This document shows positions 60,231 to 64,000 of a stretch of DNA of 64,000 bases, piece by piece (the first letter of the stretch is position 1; each line of letters opens with the position of its first letter). Origin of the DNA: Oscillospiraceae bacterium (GTDB taxonomy: Bacteria; Bacillota; Clostridia; Oscillospirales; Oscillospiraceae); assembly GCA_017397835.1 (NCBI GenBank), contig JAFQHV010000011.1, positions 1 to 64,000 of the forward strand, given 5' to 3'. The notes below the pieces were generated by a model that made no database searches, had not been told where the DNA came from, and saw only the letters and a program-made list of their open reading frames with translations. The translations under genes and the position numbers were made by a program.

Positions 60231-61247
60231 ATGAAAAAACGTACTCTCGCTCTCCTGCTGTGTGCCGTGATGGTGCTGGGCCTTGCCGCCTGCGGCAAGG
60301 ATCCCGCTGCCTCCTCCGGCTCCGTCTCCGGTGCTGTTTCCGGTGACGTCAGCACCCCCGCTCCCGAAAAGCTGGTCAACGTCATGGCCCTGTCCGGCCC
60401 CACCGGCGTGGGCATGTCCAAGATGATGCAGGACAAGCTGGTGGACGGTCCCTACACCTTCACCGTGGTCTCCGACAACAGCGAGGTGGGCGCCGCCCTG
60501 ACCAAGGGTGAGGTGGACATCGCCTGCATCGCCACCAACGTAGCCGCCAACCTGTACAACAAGACCAACAGCCTCACCGTGCTGGCCGCCAACACCTTGG
60601 GCGTGCTGTATATTTTGTCCAAAGATGCCGGTGTGACCGATGCGGCCTCTCTGCGCGGCAAGACCATCTTTGCCACCGGTCAGGGTGCCAACCCCGAGTT
60701 CGTTCTGGACCGCCTGCTGACCGAGAACGGTCTGGACCCCGACAAGGACGTGGACATCCAGTGGATGACCGCTCAGGAAGTCACCGCCAAGATGGTCCAG
60801 TCCACCGACGGCGTGTGCATGCTGCCCGTCCCCGCCGCCACCGCCCTGATGATCAAGGATTCCGCCGTTCGTGAGGCTATCAATATCACCGCCGCCTGGG
60901 ACGAGTTCTCCGAGTCTCCCCTGGTCATGGGCTGCGTTGTCGTGCGCAACGCCTTCCTGCAGGAGCATCCCGAGCTGGTGGAGCAGTTCTTGACCGACTA
61001 CGAGGCCTCCATCACCTTTATGAATGACCCCGCCAACCTGACCGTGGCCGCCGAGCTGGCCGCCTCCCACGGCATCACCGCCAACGCCGCCATCGCTGCC
61101 AAGGCCATTCCTCAGTGCAACCTGGCTTTCATCACCGGTGACGAGGTGCGTGATGCCATCCAGGGTTACTACGAGATCCTGTTTGAGGCCGACCCCGCCT
61201 CCATCGGCGGCGGCATCCCCGACGATGCGTTCTACTATATCCCCTAA
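60231..61247 (+). CDS. ABC transporter substrate-binding lipoprotein (SsuA/TauA/NMT1-like)
   Basis: A 338-residue exported lipoprotein: signal MKKRTLALLLCAVMVLGLAA with lipobox LAAC (Cys about 21), Ser/Gly/Pro linker, then an SsuA/NMT1-type fold (ALSGPTGVGMSKMMQDKL, GEVDIACIATNVAANLYNKT, GADAG-like ASLRGKTIFATGQGANPEFV). This fold binds sulfonates, taurine, thiamine precursors or similar; no motif fixes the ligand. It precedes permease and ATPase genes that complete an importer, under probable Crp/Fnr control. Confidence 0.9.
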   Translation: MKKRTLALLLCAVMVLGLAACGKDPAASSGSVSGAVSGDVSTPAPEKLVNVMALSGPTGVGMSKMMQDKLVDGPYTFTVVSDNSEVGAALTKGEVDIACIATNVAANLYNKTNSLTVLAANTLGVLYILSKDAGVTDAASLRGKTIFATGQGANPEFVLDRLLTENGLDPDKDVDIQWMTAQEVTAKMVQSTDGVCMLPVPAATALMIKDSAVREAINITAAWDEFSESPLVMGCVVVRNAFLQEHPELVEQFLTDYEASITFMNDPANLTVAAELAASHGITANAAIAAKAIPQCNLAFITGDEVRDAIQGYYEILFEADPASIGGGIPDDAFYYIP

Positions 61248-61989
61248 GGGGATCGTCCGGGTGATCGTTGCCGTACTGTTCTGGCTGCTGGTTTGGCAGC
61301 TTGCCGCCGGTACGGTAGCAAGTCCCCTGCTGCTTCCCGCCCCCCTTGCGGTATTCTCCCGATTGGGTGAGTTGGCCGTCACATCCGAATTTTGGCAGAC
61401 CGCTCTGCTGAGCTTGGGCCGTGTGGCTTTGGGTCTTGTGTGGGGCATCGTCCTGGGTGTGGTGCTGGCGGCACTCAGCTGCACCTTCCGCTGGGCAGAC
61501 ACCCTTGTGTCTCCCGCCGTGGGTGTGGTTCGTGCCACCCCCGTGGCCTCTTTCATCCTGTTGGTACTGCTGTGGACTCAGCGGGGACAGGTCCCTGTCA
61601 TCATCGCTGCTTTGATGGTCCTGCCCATCGTGTACGGCAACGTGACCCGGGGCATCCGGGAAACCGACCCCAAACTGCTGGAACTGGCCCGGGCCTACCG
61701 CTTCTCCCGTTGGAAAACCATCCGTTTGGTCATTCTGCCCGGTGTGCGGCCCTACTTCTTCAGCGCGGTGACCACCGCACTGGGCCTTGCATGGAAGTCG
61801 GGTGTGGCGGCGGAGGCCCTGTGCTGGCCCAAAGTGGCCATCGGCACCGAGATCTACTACACCAAGCTGAACTTCGAAACCGCCGACCTGTTCGCGTGGA
61901 CGCTGGTAGTCATCCTGCTCAGCCTTGGGTTGGAGCGGCTTGTCTCCATCGCCGTCCGGGCCGCAGAAAGGAGGGGGCAGCATGATTGA
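61225..61989 (+). CDS. ABC transporter permease (SsuC/TauC-like)
   Basis: A 254-residue inner-membrane permease with six hydrophobic segments and the BPD_transp_1 EAA loop (VYGNVTRGIRETDPKLLELA, RFSRWKTIRLVILPGVRPYF). From ATG 61225 it has a short basic head and overlaps the binding-protein gene by 23 bases, suggesting translational coupling. A GTG at 61261 has a better ribosome site (AAGGGG), so the true start may be there. It forms the channel with the ATPase at 61982. Confidence 0.88.
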   Translation: MRSTISPKGIVRVIVAVLFWLLVWQLAAGTVASPLLLPAPLAVFSRLGELAVTSEFWQTALLSLGRVALGLVWGIVLGVVLAALSCTFRWADTLVSPAVGVVRATPVASFILLVLLWTQRGQVPVIIAALMVLPIVYGNVTRGIRETDPKLLELARAYRFSRWKTIRLVILPGVRPYFFSAVTTALGLAWKSGVAAEALCWPKVAIGTEIYYTKLNFETADLFAWTLVVILLSLGLERLVSIAVRAAERRGQHD

Positions 61990-62566
61990 GCTCAGGCACA
62001 TCTGTGCCGCTTATGGAGATAAACCGGTGCTGGTCGATTTCTCCCTCTCCCTGCCCGAGTCCGGCGTGACCGTGCTGTCCGGCCCCTCCGGCTGCGGAAA
62101 GACCACCCTGCTGCGCCTGCTGGCGGGACTGGAACTGCCCCAAAGCGGCACCATTTCCGGCATCGACCCCAAACGCACCGCCGTGCTGTTTCAGGAAGAC
62201 CGGCTTTTCCCCCACCGCACCGTGGCCCAGCATCTGACCGACGTACTGCCCCGAAATCGGCAGAACGAGCTTGATGATTGGCTTCGCTTTGCCGAACTGA
62301 GCGGGGAATCCAATCAACTGCCCTGCCAGCTGTCCGGCGGTATGTGCCGTCGGCTGGCTTTGGCCCGGGCACTGGCGCTGGGGGGCGATCTCTACCTGCT
62401 GGATGAACCGTTCACCGGCATCGACCTGCCCCGCCGGCGCAGGCTGATGACAGCGCTGCGCGACCTGAAGGCTCCTGTGGTACTGGTCAGCCATGAGCCG
62501 GAGATCGCGGAGCTGGCCGACCACGTCATCTTGTTGGACGGCCCGCCTCTTCAGGTAAAACTGTGA
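61982..62566 (+). CDS. ABC transporter ATP-binding protein (SsuB/TauB-like)
   Basis: A 194-residue ATPase with Walker A GPSGCGKTTLLRLLAGLE, Q-loop LFQEDRLFPHRTVAQHL, signature QLSGGMCRRLALARAL and Walker B LYLLDEPFTGIDL, then H-loop VLVSHEPEIAEL. It is shorter than the usual 240-260 residues but all motifs are present. The ATG has AAAGGAGGG upstream and overlaps the permease by eight bases. It powers the importer formed with the two preceding genes. Confidence 0.92.
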   Translation: MIELRHICAAYGDKPVLVDFSLSLPESGVTVLSGPSGCGKTTLLRLLAGLELPQSGTISGIDPKRTAVLFQEDRLFPHRTVAQHLTDVLPRNRQNELDDWLRFAELSGESNQLPCQLSGGMCRRLALARALALGGDLYLLDEPFTGIDLPRRRRLMTALRDLKAPVVLVSHEPEIAELADHVILLDGPPLQVKL

Positions 62567-62570
62567 TAAA

Positions 62571-62605
62571 AAATCCGCAGCCGCCTACCCGGCTGCGGAT
62601 TTTTT
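62571..62605 (+). terminator. Terminator of the transporter operon
   Basis: ATCCGCAGCCG / CGGCTGCGGAT with a short loop, followed by TTTTTTC. It lies five bases past the ATPase stop. Confidence 0.93.
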
Positions 62606-62637
62606 CGTCTTTTTCTTAATATAATGTATAAAAAGGC

Positions 62638-62666
62638 TTGCACCGGCTTATGTTTTATGGTATAGT
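62638..62666 (+). promoter_or_regulatory. Promoter of rimP-nusA
   Basis: TTGCAC (62638-62643), 17-bp spacer, TATAGT (62661-62666), with a leader of about 100 nt before rimP. Confidence 0.85.
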
Positions 62667-62694
62667 ACTGGTGTAATTTAAGGTAGTATTCGGT

Positions 62695-62722
62695 AGAGTG
62701 GGGTTTCGGCTCCGCTCTTTTT
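62695..62722 (+). terminator. Attenuator-like hairpin in the rimP leader
   Basis: AGAGTGGGG pairs with CTCCGCTCT (one T-G and one G-T wobble) around a TTTCGG loop, then TTTTTG. It is downstream of the promoter and 49 bp before rimP. Similar hairpins precede rimP in other firmicutes and may let NusA or termination factors control the operon. Confidence 0.65.
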
Positions 62723-62770
62723 GATTGAAAAAATCGGCTGCCAAGGCAGCCGGAACAGGAGGTCTTGCCC

Positions 62771-63229
62771 ATGGCAAAGGTCACCGACCTGACCGCCCAG
62801 CTGGCTCAGCCGCTGGTGGAGCAGGCAGGCTGCACCCTCTGGGACGTGGAGTACGTCAAGGAGGCCGGCAGCTGGTTTTTACGCATCTATATCGACAAAG
62901 AGGGCGGCGTGTCCATCGAGGATTGCGAGGCGGTCTCCCGCCCCCTGTCCGACAAGCTGGACGAAGTCGACCCCATCGAGGGCAGCTACACGCTGGAGGT
63001 GTCCTCCGCCGGTGCTGACCGCGCCCTGAAAAAGCCGGAGCAGTTCCGGCAGTTCATCGGCACCGAGGTAGAGGTCAAGCTCTACCGCCCCCGCGACGGC
63101 CGCAAGGAACATGTTGGCATCCTGACCGGTTACGGCGAGGATGGCTCCGTCACTCTGGACACCGCCGGTGTCACCACTACATTTGAGAAAAAAGAGATGG
63201 CACAGGTTCGCCTGTACGTCCGCTTCTAA
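62771..63229 (+). CDS. rimP: Ribosome maturation factor RimP
   Basis: RimP assists assembly of the 30S subunit. The 152-residue protein shows LVEQAGCTLWDVEYVKEAGS, LRIYIDKEGGVSIEDCEAVS and YTLEVSSAGADRALKKPEQF, typical of the YhbC/RimP family, and a C-terminal SH3-like domain. The ATG at 62771 has CAGGAGG upstream. It heads the rimP-nusA operon, continuing beyond the window. Confidence 0.95.
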   Translation: MAKVTDLTAQLAQPLVEQAGCTLWDVEYVKEAGSWFLRIYIDKEGGVSIEDCEAVSRPLSDKLDEVDPIEGSYTLEVSSAGADRALKKPEQFRQFIGTEVEVKLYRPRDGRKEHVGILTGYGEDGSVTLDTAGVTTTFEKKEMAQVRLYVRF

Positions 63230-63243
63230 TGGAGGAAGTTAAA

Positions 63244-64000
63244 ATGGCTAAGAGAACCACCAAGAAGGCCGCTAGTGCCGAGATGGACGGCAAGGAGTTT
63301 TTTGCCGCCATCGCACAGATCGAAAAGGAAAAGGGCATCAAGCCCGGCTACATGATGGAGAAGATCACCCAGGCCATGCTGTCCGCCTATCGGCGCGACC
63401 ATGAGGGCGTGGGCGACAACCTCACCATGGAGACTGACGAGGAAAAGGGTACCGTGCGTATGTTCCTGAAGAAGGAAGTCGTCGAGACCGTCGATAACCC
63501 CGGCATGGAGATCAGCCTGGAGGAGGCGCAGCTGGCGCTGCCCCGCGCCCAGCTGGGCGACGTGATCCGCATGGAGATCAAGCCCAAGAACTTCGGCCGC
63601 ATCGCCGCCCAGACCGCCCGTCAGGTCATCATTCAGGGCATCCGCGAGGCCGAGCAGGGCATGATCTACGACGAGTTCACCTCCAAGGAACACGAGATCC
63701 TCACCGGCATCGTCACCCGGGTGGATCCCCGCACCGGTGCCATCTCCCTGCGCATCACCAGCGGCGGCGAATACACCGACGCCTACCTGACCGCCAATGA
63801 GCAGGTCAAGGGCGAGAGCTACGGCGAGGGTTCCCGTCTGAAGGTCTACGTGGTGGAAGTGCGCAAGGCCACCCGCGGTCCTCAGGTACTCATCTCCCGC
63901 ACCCATCCGGGCCTTGTCAAGCGCCTGTTCGAGCTGGAAGTGCCTGAGATTTATGATGGCACTGTGGAGGTCAAGTCCATCGCCCGCGAGGCCGGCAGCC
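63244..64000 (+). CDS. nusA: Transcription factor NusA, C-terminus beyond the window
   Basis: NusA controls pausing, termination and antitermination. About 252 codons are visible: an N-terminal domain (MDGKEFFAAIAQIEKEKGIK), then the S1 domain (EILTGIVTRVDPRTGAISLR) and the start of the KH region (VLISRTHPGLVKRLFELEVP, EIYDGTVEVKSIAREAGS). GGAGG precedes the ATG at 63244, 14 bp after rimP. The gene runs off the right edge; the remaining KH domain is not seen. Confidence 0.96.
   Translation, partial: MAKRTTKKAASAEMDGKEFFAAIAQIEKEKGIKPGYMMEKITQAMLSAYRRDHEGVGDNLTMETDEEKGTVRMFLKKEVVETVDNPGMEISLEEAQLALPRAQLGDVIRMEIKPKNFGRIAAQTARQVIIQGIREAEQGMIYDEFTSKEHEILTGIVTRVDPRTGAISLRITSGGEYTDAYLTANEQVKGESYGEGSRLKVYVVEVRKATRGPQVLISRTHPGLVKRLFELEVPEIYDGTVEVKSIAREAGS

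Overview
The window is GC-rich, gene-dense chromosomal DNA. It reads as a spore-forming, butyrate-producing member of the class Clostridia, probably an Oscillospiraceae-type gut anaerobe. The support is a Firmicutes-style rpmG-secE-nusG-rplK-rplA order, dipicolinate synthase and SpoVB-like genes (endospores), a crt/hbd/bcd/etfBA butyrate set, an SAM-I riboswitch on metK and rimP-nusA at the right edge. The genus is inference; no rRNA lies in the window. No phage, insertion-sequence transposase, plasmid gene or CRISPR array was seen.

Region by region. 1-3.5 kb (minus): metK behind an SAM-I riboswitch, then the operon rpmG-secE-nusG-rplK-rplA with an L1-type mRNA site ahead of rplK and a long terminator-bearing leader ahead of rpmG. 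3.6-15.7 kb (minus): mreB, comF, two related ribbon-helix-helix genes flanking a MITE-like element with 17-bp inverted ends, recD2, two small membrane proteins, uvrA, ybaK, a TraX-like gene and uvrB, whose 3' end is duplicated downstream. 15.8-18.9 kb: two tandem AraC-type regulators divergent from a GH29 fucosidase. 19.1-27.5 kb (minus): a complete, mostly overlapping histidine operon headed by a YerC/TrpR-like gene, with a HisZ-HisG fusion and HisI-HisE fusion. 27.6-31.4 kb (minus): lysA-lrgA-lrgB-pyrE-radC.

31.5-36.7 kb: a large, less GC-rich secreted repeat protein with a cysteine-peptidase-like head, and a divergent LtaS-like sulfatase. 36.8-50.6 kb: rpe-recR behind a structured leader, dinB, a SLOG-family gene with queH, a parvulin-type foldase, argS with a DUF1934 gene, mtaB, a split chromate transporter, a CLC-type channel resembling the fluoride subgroup, a HAD phosphatase and tRNA-Leu. 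50.7-57.5 kb: a SpoVB-like flippase and butyrate synthesis from acetoacetyl-CoA reduction to butyryl-CoA (hbd, crt, bcd, etfBA; thiolase and the terminal CoA step are not here). 57.6-64 kb: a repeat region, dpsAB, a Crp/Fnr regulator with a perfect dyad at its own promoter followed by a SsuABC/TauABC-type transporter, then rimP-nusA.

Most transcription units have recognisable sigma-A type promoters, and convergent pairs often share a bidirectional hairpin terminator. The most unusual material is RNA- and repeat-level: the rpmG, rpe and hbd leaders, the 338-bp inverted-repeat element beside the ribbon-helix-helix genes, the uvrB 3'-end duplication, the 21-bp-spaced operator candidate near the fucosidase and the Crp promoter dyad.
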